NCBI RefSeq assembly: GCF_003024195.1
Contig: NZ_KZ679047.1
Location: 332,271 to 396,270 of the forward strand
Direction: 5' to 3'
Origin: Streptomyces dioscori
GTDB taxonomy: Bacteria; Actinomycetota; Actinomycetes; Streptomycetales; Streptomycetaceae
DNA length: 64,000 nucleotides
A program made the position numbers and the translations under genes. Every line of letters begins with the position of its first letter. The first letter of the stretch is position 1. The notes beneath the pieces are model-generated. The model was not told where the DNA came from, did no database searches, and saw only the letters and a program-made list of their open reading frames with translations. This document shows positions 33,179 through 40,421 of the stretch, in pieces.

Positions 33179-33961
33179 ATGTCTCCAGAGCCGATCAGTC
33201 GCAGGACCGCACTCCGGTCGTCCTTGGGTGTGGCCGCCGCCGCGGGGCTCTCCGTCTCGGGGATGCCGGTTGCGACAGCCGCGGCAGCCGCGGAGCGAAG
33301 GATCGTGACGGAGTTCCCGGATGTTCCGGGCATGTACGGAAGCCGGCGTGCCAACGAACTCTGGTACCAGTTCGACGAGGTCACCATGTACAAGTCGGAC
33401 CGGGAACTCACCGACGCGTACATCGCCCTCGGTGAACTCTTCGGCGGTGACCTGGAGCGCAGTGCGCTTGCGACGTGGCAGGAACTCAGCGCGGCTCCGG
33501 AATACCCGCACAACTTCGCCGAGTTCGTCGCCCCCGCCAGGGAGGCGTTCGCAGTCCTGTCCCGGGCGCAGCTCGGTGTCTTCGACACGTACTACCACAA
33601 GAGGGGGCCGGGGCTCGCCTCGGCGTTCGTCGACTTCGGCCAGGGCGTCCTCTTCGACCCGCGCAGGGCGGACGTCAGGTCCGAGGTGCACTCGATGAAC
33701 GGCAACCCGCCCCGGGGATATCACGTTTGGCACGCCTATATGCGCGCCATGATGCTGCTGGACGTCGACGCCCGGCGCTGGCGGTCGATCGCCAGGTACA
33801 ACGCCCTCGCCTGGGCCGTCCAGACGGTGGCGAAGCCGAACCTGCGCACGGTCAACCCCGAGCTGCCGAAGGCCACCGTGGTGCAGCTGGCGGCCACCTG
33901 GCTGCCGCGCGGCCCCGCCCAGCTCGACGCGGAGTTCCAGTCGTTCCCCTACCCCCGGTAG
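33179..33961 (+). CDS. Tat-exported protein of unknown function
   Basis: 260 aa. The N-terminus is a twin-arginine signal: SPEPISRRTALRSSLGVAAAAGLSVSGMPV, with cleavage plausible after the Ala run (about residue 38). The mature part is soluble, with WYQFDEVTMYKSDRELTDAYIALGELF, YPHNFAEFVAPAREAFAVLSRAQLGVF and GYHVWHAYMRAMMLLDVDARRW. No enzymatic motif is recognised, and no cysteine pair or metal cluster stands out. GAAGAGGGGA lies just before the ATG. It directly borders the lasso cluster regulator (convergent) but has no known lasso role. Confidence 0.85.
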   Translation: MSPEPISRRTALRSSLGVAAAAGLSVSGMPVATAAAAAERRIVTEFPDVPGMYGSRRANELWYQFDEVTMYKSDRELTDAYIALGELFGGDLERSALATWQELSAAPEYPHNFAEFVAPAREAFAVLSRAQLGVFDTYYHKRGPGLASAFVDFGQGVLFDPRRADVRSEVHSMNGNPPRGYHVWHAYMRAMMLLDVDARRWRSIARYNALAWAVQTVAKPNLRTVNPELPKATVVQLAATWLPRGPAQLDAEFQSFPYPR

Positions 33962-34038
33962 AGCAGGCGCCCGGGTCCGCCGCGGGCACGGCGGGCGAGG
34001 CCGCCGAAGCGCTCGTGGCCGTCACGGCGGGCCCGGGG

Positions 34039-34827
34039 TCAGCGACCCGCTGCCGTGACCGGGTGGAGGGCGGGAGGTGACGCCGCGTCCCTGAAGGCGA
34101 GTTCGCCGCTGAGCACCGCCTGGTGCGTGAGCATGAGCGAGCGGCCTGGCGAGACCCCGAGCTCCTCGTCGAGGAGACGGCGGGCGCTGTGGAAGACGGC
34201 CAGCGCGTCGCCCTGTCGCTCGCTGCGGTACAACGCGGTCATCAGCTGGGCACGGAACCGTTCCCGCAGCGGGTAGCGGGCCACCAGGTCGGTCAGTTCC
34301 GACACGACCCCCGCGTGCTCCCCCTGTGCCAGGTCCGCGTCGATGCGGCACTCCAGGGCCGCCGTCCGCGCCTCGTTCAGCCCGGGCTCGGCGGCTTCGC
34401 GCAGGAACGTGGTGGCGTCGGCCAGCGCCGGCCCGCTCCACAGGGCGAGGGCGGAGCGCAACCGCTCGGCGGCGGGCCCGTACCGCCCCGCCCGGAAAGC
34501 GTCCTGCCCGAGCCCGGCCAGCCGTTCGAACTCGTACAGGTCGACGGAGCTCTCCCCGGTGTGCAGTACGTAGCCGGGGCGCCGGCGCACCAGCTGGATC
34601 CCGGGGCCGAGCCGCCTGCGCAGCCGGGACACGTAGGTGCACAGCTGCGCGGTCACCGTCGCCGGGGCGTCGTCGCCCCACAGCAGCGCGATCAGCCGGC
34701 TGTCGGGCACGACCGAGCCGCGCCCCAGCACCAGCGCGGCCAGCAGCGCCCGCGGTTTGGTTCCTTCGAGTGCCGTCTCGTCACCCCCGGCGCACATGCG
34801 CACCGGACCGAGAACGCGGACCTGCAT
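34039..34827 (-). CDS. SARP-family transcriptional activator
   Basis: 262 aa. The OmpR-like N-terminal HTH reads VRVLGPVRMCAGGDETALEGTKPRALLAALVLGRGSVVPDSRLIALLWGDDAPATVTAQLCTYVSRLRRRL, residues about 3-80, followed by RPGYVLHTGESSVDLYEFERL. The bacterial transcriptional activator domain covers about 95-250 (AERLRSALALWSGPALAD, LMTALYRSERQGDALAVFHSARRLLDEELGVSPG). SARPs such as ActII-ORF4 and RedD activate antibiotic operons. It is the last gene of the leftward lasso cluster, and it is the best candidate pathway activator. It lacks the NB-ARC extension of AfsR. Confidence 0.94.
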   Translation of the reverse strand: MQVRVLGPVRMCAGGDETALEGTKPRALLAALVLGRGSVVPDSRLIALLWGDDAPATVTAQLCTYVSRLRRRLGPGIQLVRRRPGYVLHTGESSVDLYEFERLAGLGQDAFRAGRYGPAAERLRSALALWSGPALADATTFLREAAEPGLNEARTAALECRIDADLAQGEHAGVVSELTDLVARYPLRERFRAQLMTALYRSERQGDALAVFHSARRLLDEELGVSPGRSLMLTHQAVLSGELAFRDAASPPALHPVTAAGR

Positions 34828-34888
34828 GATCTCCCCCAGAGGTCGGTGAAGCGGTCCCGCCGGTCGTACGCGTGCCGGTACGGGCGGG

Positions 34889-35782
34889 TCAGTCGGTGCG
34901 CGAGAAGCGGCGCGCCGCCACGGCCAGCGCTCCCACGGCGAGCAGCGCCAGGAACGCCAGTTCCAGGAGCACCGGCGGTGTCCATCCCCACCACTGGGGC
35001 CCCGCGTCCTCGCCGGCCCATGCCGTACCCCCGGGGATGACCCGCCGCAACGCGTCCACTCCGTAGGTGAGGGGGTTCACCACGACCGCGGCGTTCAGCC
35101 ACCCGGGCAGCTGGTGGACGGGGAACAGCGCGCCCGACAGGAACAGCAGCGGCATCGCGCACAAACCCATCACGATGTCGAACGTCTCCGGTTTCCTGAT
35201 GCAGACGGCTCCGAGGACGCCCAGCACGGTGAAGGAGAACGCGACCAGGACCAGGACGGCCAGCGCGAGGAGCAGGTGGAATCCGTACGGAACGCCCACC
35301 ACACCCGCCATCAGGAGCATCGGCACCGCGTAGGCGGCGCCCGACGTCGCGCCGCCCAGACATATCCCGCCGAGCAGCGCCCCGCGTCGTACCGGGGCCA
35401 CGAGCATCTGGCGCAGGAAGCCCGCCTGCCGGTCCCACACGATGAGCGCGCCCACGGTCATCGCCGGCCCCTGCACCACCATCAGCAGCACACCGGGGAA
35501 GAGGTACGACCGGAAGTCGCCGGAGCCCGGTCCGGCACCCGCACCCGCGCCGGGCCGGTCGAGCGCCGAGTTCAGACCCGAGCCGAGGATCAGCAGGAAC
35601 AGCAGTGGCATGACGAGGCTGGTGGCGATCCGTACGCGGTTGCGTACGAACCGGAGCATCTCCCGGCGCCACAGCACACGGAGGGTGCGCAGATCCCTGG
35701 CCGCGGCGGCGCGTCGGGGCGGTGCCGGCACCGCCGCCACGGGCCGCGGGGTCAGGTCGGGCAGCGCATCGGCATGAGTCAT
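34889..35782 (-). CDS. ABC-2 type permease of the lasso peptide cluster
   Basis: 297 aa DrrB/NodJ-like permease. After an N-terminal cytoplasmic stretch (LRVLWRREMLRFVRNRVRIATSLVMPLLFLLILGSGL) it has about six helices, including PGVLLMVVQGPAMTVGALIVWDR, VFGVPYGFHLLLALAVLVLVAFSFTVLGVLGAV-like segments, and the C-terminal LLELAFLALLAVGALAVAARRF. It starts 7 nt after the stop of the ATPase gene with AGGAGGTAG close by, so the two form an exporter. In the lasso context it should export the mature peptide and give self-immunity; that role is inferred from position. Confidence 0.92.
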   Translation of the reverse strand: MTHADALPDLTPRPVAAVPAPPRRAAAARDLRTLRVLWRREMLRFVRNRVRIATSLVMPLLFLLILGSGLNSALDRPGAGAGAGPGSGDFRSYLFPGVLLMVVQGPAMTVGALIVWDRQAGFLRQMLVAPVRRGALLGGICLGGATSGAAYAVPMLLMAGVVGVPYGFHLLLALAVLVLVAFSFTVLGVLGAVCIRKPETFDIVMGLCAMPLLFLSGALFPVHQLPGWLNAAVVVNPLTYGVDALRRVIPGGTAWAGEDAGPQWWGWTPPVLLELAFLALLAVGALAVAARRFSRTD

Positions 35783-35789
35783 GGGCGGA

Positions 35790-36767
35790 CTACCTCCTGG
35801 GGCCGGCCGAAAGAGTGGGGCCGGGACCGCCCGCGTCCCGGATGGGGCGCCCGGTGTAGTGCAGGAAGACGTCGTCCAGAGTCGGCGGAGTGACCGTCAC
35901 CGAGTGGATCGGCACCGTCAGTTCGGAGCACAGCCGCGGGACGAACGCGGCACCGTCCGCCACTCTGAACCGCAGACCGGCCGCGCTCGCCGTGGCGTCG
36001 AGGCCGAAGCGGGTACGGATCGCCTGCGCCGCGGCCGTGTCGTCTCCGGTTCGGATCTCGACCAGGTCGGAGGCGATCACCGCTTTGAGGAGGGCGGGGG
36101 TGTCCTCCACCAGGAGCTTTCCGTTGTCCATGATGGCCAGTCGGCCGCAGTGCTCGGCCTCCGCGAGGTGATGGGTGGTCAGGAAGATGGTGACGCCGTC
36201 CTCGCGGGGCAGCCGGAGCAGGTACTCCCAGATCGCTCCGCGGGTCTGCGGGTCGAGACCGGTGGTCGGCTCGTCCAGGAACAGCACCCGCGGGGAGTGC
36301 AGCAGGCCCCGGGCGATCTCCAGGCGCCGCTGCATGCCTCCGGAGAGCGTGCGCACCATGGCATTCCTGCGGTCGGCCAGATCCACCAGTTCGAGCAGGT
36401 GCCCGATCCTGTCCCGGGCCGTACGGCGCGGCATATCGAAGAGGTCCGCCTGGAACCGCAGGTTCTCCTCGACGGTCAGTTCCCGGTCGAGGGTGGTCTC
36501 CTGGAACACCAGGCCGATGCTGCGCCGCACTGCGGCGGGTTCCCGGACGATGTCGTGCCCGGCCACCTCGGCCCGGCCCGAGGTCGGCCGCGACAGGGTG
36601 CACAGCATGCTGATCGTGGTGCTCTTGCCCGCTCCGTTGGGGCCCAGGAATCCGAAGATCTCCCCGGCTGGAACGGCGAGGTCGAGACCCGCCACGGCCT
36701 CGATGTCGCCGTACGCCTTGCGCAGGCCCTCGGTCCTGATGACGGCCCCGGTACCGGAGGGCGTCAC
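35790..36767 (-). CDS. ABC-2 transporter ATPase of the lasso peptide cluster (LasD-like)
   Basis: 325 aa. DrrA-type ATPase: Walker A FGFLGPNGAGKSTTISML, Q-loop VFQETTLDRELTVEENL, signature TLSGGMQRRLEIARGLL, Walker B VLFLDEPTTGLDPQTRG and switch His in FLTTHHLAEAEHCG. The C-terminal domain ends with LDDVFLHYTGRPI. GTG at 36767 was chosen because it overlaps the stop of the leader protease gene (GTGA), matching the other couplings of the operon. It pairs with the permease downstream. A longer frame upstream overlaps the protease and lacks family sequence. Confidence 0.93.
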   Translation of the reverse strand: MTPSGTGAVIRTEGLRKAYGDIEAVAGLDLAVPAGEIFGFLGPNGAGKSTTISMLCTLSRPTSGRAEVAGHDIVREPAAVRRSIGLVFQETTLDRELTVEENLRFQADLFDMPRRTARDRIGHLLELVDLADRRNAMVRTLSGGMQRRLEIARGLLHSPRVLFLDEPTTGLDPQTRGAIWEYLLRLPREDGVTIFLTTHHLAEAEHCGRLAIMDNGKLLVEDTPALLKAVIASDLVEIRTGDDTAAAQAIRTRFGLDATASAAGLRFRVADGAAFVPRLCSELTVPIHSVTVTPPTLDDVFLHYTGRPIRDAGGPGPTLSAGPRR

Positions 36768-37195
36768 CGCGGAAGCCCTCGTACGGGACGTCGCACACTC
36801 ATCAGCGTGTGGAAGAGCCGGACGTCGTCGCTCTCCCCCACGGGCTTTCCGCCCACTTCCACCCAGGCGTGCGCGATGAACGGCTGGGTGCGCACCCCGG
36901 TGCACCAGTCGGGCCGCACCCCGCGCAGCTGGCACAGCAGCACCGTGGCCACCGAGCGCTGGAGGCAGCCCTGGCCCGCGCAGCGGGAGCTGACCGTGAC
37001 CACCGCCGCCCGTGCCGCCAGTGCCTGTTCCTCCGTGGCGGGGCGGGTACCCGCCCCCGTCACCTCCAGGAACCTGCGGAGTCGGCGCGGCGGCAGTCTG
37101 ATCAGCAGGCGGGCCGTGCCCGCTGCGGCACGTGCGGTGAGGTGGCGGTGCCAGGTCAGTTGGGTGGAGTCCCCGGAGGCGACCGACATGCTCAT
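36764..37195 (-). CDS. Lasso peptide leader protease (B2, transglutaminase-like)
   Basis: 143 aa. The sequence carries the lasso B2 pattern: RCAGQGCLQRSVATVLLC with the catalytic Cys77, PFIAHAWVEVGGKPVGES with catalytic His109, and an acidic residue near the end of the conserved loop (Glu121/Asp123-124; the usual Asp position reads GESDD). The basic N-terminal helix LLIRLPPRRLRRFL is typical of the family. It removes the leader from the precursor so that the cyclase can act on the new N-terminus. It is coupled both ways: its ATG overlaps the B1 stop and its stop overlaps the ATPase start. Confidence 0.93.
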   Translation of the reverse strand: MSMSVASGDSTQLTWHRHLTARAAAGTARLLIRLPPRRLRRFLEVTGAGTRPATEEQALAARAAVVTVSSRCAGQGCLQRSVATVLLCQLRGVRPDWCTGVRTQPFIAHAWVEVGGKPVGESDDVRLFHTLMSVRRPVRGLPR

Positions 37196-37452
37196 GGGGT
37201 CACCACCAGATGTGCCGACCTCAGAGCGCCGACCAGGGTCCGGACATCGGCCAGGGCGACGTCGGCGGTCACGGGAGCGCTGTTCGCGAGGCGGGCGGCG
37301 GCCTGCTCGGGCGTCAGGCCCTCCAGCAGCAGCCGCAGCGTGGCCGCGCCGGTCCGGTTGAGCTGCCAGTAGCGGCCGTTGCGCTGATCGAGCAGGACCA
37401 GCCCGTCCTCGGTGTCGGCGGTGGTGACGTCGGGCGGCAGGGATAGGGTCAC
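37192..37452 (-). CDS. PqqD-like RiPP recognition element protein (lasso B1)
   Basis: 86 aa, starting at GTG 37452 with AGGAG seven nt before it. The winged PqqD fold can be followed in VTTADTEDGLVLLDQRNGRYWQLNRTGAATLRLLLEGLTPEQAAARLA and the closing helix ALADVRTLVGALRSAHLVV. The GRYWQLNxTG core is the common lasso B1 signature. It should bind the leader (YEIPTL region) and present the precursor to B2 and the cyclase. It overlaps the cyclase stop by GTGA. A longer upstream reading frame covers the cyclase gene and is spurious. Confidence 0.95.
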   Translation of the reverse strand: MTLSLPPDVTTADTEDGLVLLDQRNGRYWQLNRTGAATLRLLLEGLTPEQAAARLANSAPVTADVALADVRTLVGALRSAHLVVTP

Positions 37453-39281
37453 TGCGATTCTCCTGCGGGGAGTGGGTGCTGGGCCCGGTGGGCGTCGAGG
37501 GCGCGGAGCCACCCCTCCACGGCGAGGGTGGGCTCGAAGATGCCGAGCTGTCGTGCCAGGGGGCCGGGGGTGAGCAGCCGTGTGCGCAGCACCGCGGGGT
37601 CGACCAGGCCGCCGCGGGCGAGACGGGAGTCCTCGCAGAATTCGAGCAGCCTGCCCCGGTTCTGCCGCAGCCCGTCGTAGACCTCCGCGCTGAACTCGCC
37701 CTTGCTGCGGCGCTCCAGGACGTCGGAGGGAACCACCCCGCGCATGGCCGTGGCGAGGACGGGCTTGTAGCGTCCGCGCAGGACCCGGTCCTCGATCCGG
37801 ACGCCGAGCGCGGCCTCCACGACCCGGTCGTCCAGGAACGGTGCCTCCCAGCCGACCCCGCTCCCGGACGGCAGCGAGTTCAGCTCCCGCAGAGCGCTGC
37901 CGGTCAGGGCCACGCTGTCGAGCAACTGGTGGCGGTCCCGGGCGGGATCGAGGGGCGAGGGTTGGGACGCGGCGGCCTCCCGCAGCAGTCGGCGTACGGT
38001 GCCGACCGCGTCCTCGGTCGCCCAGGGCGGCAGGTGTACGTCCGCGTTCCAGGAGAGCGGCGGTCCGGACGACCGGACCGGCGGGCCGCCGATCGAGCGG
38101 GCCGCCGAGGCCAGCCACTGCGGGAAGGCGGACCGGTCGGTGAGTGCGCGCACCATCGGCAGCAGAGGCCAGCGGTTGCCGACCCGGATGCGGTGCAGCA
38201 GGGGAAGGCTGGTCAGCGGATGGCGGTGGAAGAGCGACCACAGCTGCGTCGGCAACGTGCTGAACAACTCGTCGCCGCCCACGCCGAGCAGGTGTGTCGT
38301 CGAACCCTCGGCCGCCATCCTCCGTGCCAGCGAGGCCATGTGGGCGTGGTTGCGGAACCACGTGAGCGGTGCGTCCGCCCGTCCGAGGGCGGACACGTCC
38401 AGGTCGGTGGTGGCCGTGAACCAGGGGGCACCCCGAGGCGTGGAGAGGTGCCGGGCCTCGGGCAGCCGCCGGGCGGCCCGCTCGGCCCAGACCCCGTCGT
38501 CGTTGCCGCCGTCCAGCGGTTCCCAGTGGTGGGTGAGGAGTTTCCCGCCGGCCTCGGCGGCGAGGAAGCAGAGACTGGTGGAGTCCATTCCGCCGGACAG
38601 GTCGGCGCTGATCACGCCCTTGTCCCCGATGCGGACGGAGACGGAGTCGCTCAGCGCCTGCCGTACGGAGCGCGCGGCTTCGGCGAGCGGCTTGTCGGAC
38701 GGTGGCGGTTCCCACCAGCGGATCGGCCGGCCGCCCTCCGGGCCCATGTCCAGCCAGGAACCGAACGGCAGTTGCTCGACACCGGCCCACACGGACCTGT
38801 TCCGCAGCGGCCAGGGCGCCGCGGGAGTCAGCAGCCGCAGCGCCAGTGTGTCCTGGTCGACCTCCGCGTCGGCGAATTCCGCGAGGGAACGGGAACCGTC
38901 GGATGCCACGACGCGGCCACCGATCCGGGCATACGAGATCTGCCGCGCCGTGGAGAGCGAACCCTGCGCGCGGACCCGCCCGTCGAGTACGGCGAGGAAG
39001 TGGAAACTGCCCGGCAGCGTCCGGACGAGCCCGTCCAGGTCGCGCAGCGAGGTCGCACGGGCCAATGCGCGACGCACGACGCCCGTGTCGACGCGGGAGC
39101 GTCCGACGATCGCGATCCGGCGCGGGCCGGCCTCGACGAGTGTCATGTCGCTCTGTGGCCAACTGCCGATCAGCCAGGGGCGTCCCGAGTCGTACGTGAT
39201 GATCCGGGAACCCGCATGGCCCAGCGCGCGGTCGGCGAGCGCGGCGCCGTCCTCGGTGTCCTCCAGGACTACAAAGCCCAT
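37449..39281 (-). CDS. Lasso peptide macrolactam synthetase (asparagine synthetase homologue, C enzyme)
   Basis: 610 aa. Like other lasso cyclases it has an N-terminal glutaminase-like domain without an active Cys at position 2 (MGFVVLEDTEDGAALADRAL) and an asparagine synthase domain from about residue 210. ATP-pyrophosphatase motif is VISADLSGGMDSTSLCFLAAE (SGGxDS, about residue 230). HLLGVGGDELFS is near 335 and GWEAPFLDDRVVEAALGVRI is near 470. It adenylates the Asp9 side chain of the core and closes the ring on Gly1. It is the first gene after the precursor, separated from it by a C(UUCG)G hairpin. Confidence 0.95.
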   Translation of the reverse strand: MGFVVLEDTEDGAALADRALGHAGSRIITYDSGRPWLIGSWPQSDMTLVEAGPRRIAIVGRSRVDTGVVRRALARATSLRDLDGLVRTLPGSFHFLAVLDGRVRAQGSLSTARQISYARIGGRVVASDGSRSLAEFADAEVDQDTLALRLLTPAAPWPLRNRSVWAGVEQLPFGSWLDMGPEGGRPIRWWEPPPSDKPLAEAARSVRQALSDSVSVRIGDKGVISADLSGGMDSTSLCFLAAEAGGKLLTHHWEPLDGGNDDGVWAERAARRLPEARHLSTPRGAPWFTATTDLDVSALGRADAPLTWFRNHAHMASLARRMAAEGSTTHLLGVGGDELFSTLPTQLWSLFHRHPLTSLPLLHRIRVGNRWPLLPMVRALTDRSAFPQWLASAARSIGGPPVRSSGPPLSWNADVHLPPWATEDAVGTVRRLLREAAASQPSPLDPARDRHQLLDSVALTGSALRELNSLPSGSGVGWEAPFLDDRVVEAALGVRIEDRVLRGRYKPVLATAMRGVVPSDVLERRSKGEFSAEVYDGLRQNRGRLLEFCEDSRLARGGLVDPAVLRTRLLTPGPLARQLGIFEPTLAVEGWLRALDAHRAQHPLPAGESQ

Positions 39282-39328
39282 GTCGCCTTCCCCGTGGTGA
39301 CTGTCACGACCGGTGGTGCGAACGCGGA

Positions 39329-39358
39329 GGCCGCGGAGACCCGAAGGTCTCCGCGGCC
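39329..39358 (-). terminator. 13-bp stem with UUCG tetraloop between lasso precursor and cyclase genes
   Basis: On the minus-strand transcript the stem GGCCGCGGAGACC pairs exactly with its complement around UUCG, giving the extra-stable C(UUCG)G tetraloop. It starts 6 nt after the precursor stop (39365) and ends 48 nt before the cyclase start. There is no U-tract, so I expect partial termination or 3'-end stabilisation that leaves the precursor more abundant than its enzymes. Confidence 0.85.
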
Positions 39359-39364
39359 GTTGGA

Positions 39365-39502
39365 TCAGCCCCAGATCGGGGTGCTGGCGCTGAACAGGTC
39401 CGTGTTGCCGCCGAAGGGAAGGCCCAGCGTGAGCTCGGAGAACTCACCGACCTCCACCAGGGTGGGGATCTCGTAGGTGTCCTGGATGTCCTGCTGCTCC
39501 AT
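39365..39502 (-). CDS. Lasso peptide precursor (45 aa)
   Basis: Leader MEQQDIQDTYEIPTLVEVGE has the diagnostic YxxPxLxxxGxF motif (Tyr10, Pro13, Leu15, Gly19, Phe21). It is followed by SELTL with Thr at the -2 position. The predicted core is GLPFGGNTDLFSASTPIWG (19 residues): Gly1 and Asp9 would form a nine-residue macrolactam, leaving a tail LFSASTPIWG with no Cys (class II). The ATG at 39502 has GAGGA 12 nt upstream. It is the first gene of a compact lasso operon. The core was not recognised as a known lasso peptide from memory. Confidence 0.94.
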   Translation of the reverse strand: MEQQDIQDTYEIPTLVEVGEFSELTLGLPFGGNTDLFSASTPIWG

Positions 39503-39647
39503 GTGAAGCCACCGTCCTCGGGTAAGGAATACGGGAGGGAGACCCGCGATGGCGGGCGTCCCTTGATCTCTTGGACGGCTTCACACTAGGTTTCCCAGAG
39601 TCCTGGGTTCATGGGACCGGGAGCCCATTCCGGCCCCAGAACAGGGG
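39503..39647. promoter_or_regulatory. Upstream region of lasso precursor with short palindrome
   Basis: These 145 bp lie upstream of the precursor on the minus strand and downstream of the second exporter. They contain the short inverted repeat CCCAG-AGTC-CTGGG (39594-39607) and a TAGTGT on the minus strand (39588-39583) as a weak -10 candidate. The promoter of the lasso operon must lie here or further upstream. No SARP-type heptamer direct repeat was confirmed. Confidence 0.35.
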
Positions 39648-40421
39648 TTACGCGTCACGCCGCCGGAGCACGAGATAACCGCCCAGCAGCGTCGCCGCGT
39701 TCCAGGCGAGCATCACCAGGAGCCCGGTGCCCGGGCCCAGGACCGATTCGCCGTCGGGCACGACCTCGATCATGCGGGTGCCGGCCTGGTCGGGCAGGAA
39801 CTGCGCCACGGGCTGCAGCGCGGAGACGTTGTTGAGCATCGGGGAGACGAAGAAGAAGAGCGGGATCATGATGATCAGTGACGAGACCGAGCTGCGCAGT
39901 ATCGCCGCGACTCCCATGGCGAACGAACAGACCAGCGTCATGTAGAGGCAGCCCCCGACCGTCGCGCGCAGCACCCCGTCGTCCGTGATCGTGGTGCCGT
40001 GCGGACCGAGTGCCGACTGGGCCAGGAAGAAGCTGGGGAACACGGTGACCGCGGATACCGCGAAGGCCGCCAGCGTGCCCGACAGCCACTTGGCGAGGTA
40101 GAAGACACCGCGTTGCGGCACCGCGGCCAGCGAGGCGCGGATGGTGCCCGAGGTGTACTCACCGGTGACCAGCAGTACGCCGAAGGCGAGCAGGATGATC
40201 TGCCCGAAACCCAGTCCGGTGAAGCCCGAGTAGACCGGGTCGAAGTTCCGCTGCTCCTGCGGGGGCATCCGGTCGAAGCTGCCGCGGACGGCGAAGGCGA
40301 AGGCGACGTTGGAGCCGACGGTGACGACGAACGTCGCCAGCAGCAGCCAGGGCGTCGACCGGACCGTGCGGGCCTTCGTCCACTCCGAACGCAGCACCGC
40401 GGCGGACATGGCCGCACTCAT
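39648..40421 (-). CDS. ABC-2 type permease (second exporter)
   Basis: 257 aa with about six helices. It begins AAVLRSEWTKARTVRSTPWLLLATFVVTVG, the ABC-2 N-terminal SEWxKxRT motif of the Streptomyces bacteriocin/immunity-type permeases, then GFGQIILLAFGVLLVTGEYTSGTIRASLAAVPQR, LVCSFAMGVAAILRSSVSSLIIMIPLFFFVSPML, and ends MLAWNAATLLGGYLVLRRRDA. It is coupled with the ATPase (ATGA). It lies between the lasso precursor and a divergent two-component system. Function: peptide or antibiotic export or resistance; whether it serves the lasso or the NRPS product is unresolved. Confidence 0.92.
   Translation of the reverse strand: MSAAMSAAVLRSEWTKARTVRSTPWLLLATFVVTVGSNVAFAFAVRGSFDRMPPQEQRNFDPVYSGFTGLGFGQIILLAFGVLLVTGEYTSGTIRASLAAVPQRGVFYLAKWLSGTLAAFAVSAVTVFPSFFLAQSALGPHGTTITDDGVLRATVGGCLYMTLVCSFAMGVAAILRSSVSSLIIMIPLFFFVSPMLNNVSALQPVAQFLPDQAGTRMIEVVPDGESVLGPGTGLLVMLAWNAATLLGGYLVLRRRDA

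Noticed and set aside
32809..33588. A longer N-terminal extension of the kinase-Nudix protein
   Set aside because: The extension has no family sequence and would overlap the Tat-exported protein gene. The GTG at 32808 has a good Shine-Dalgarno directly before the P-loop domain.
36768..36935. An upstream extension of the lasso-cluster ATPase
   Set aside because: The added residues overlap the leader protease gene and show no family similarity. The GTGA overlap at 36764-36767 fits the coupling used by the rest of the operon.
39503..39647. A second lasso precursor gene upstream of the first
   Set aside because: No reading frame in this interval has the YxxPxL leader motif or a Gly1 with a suitably spaced Asp or Glu.
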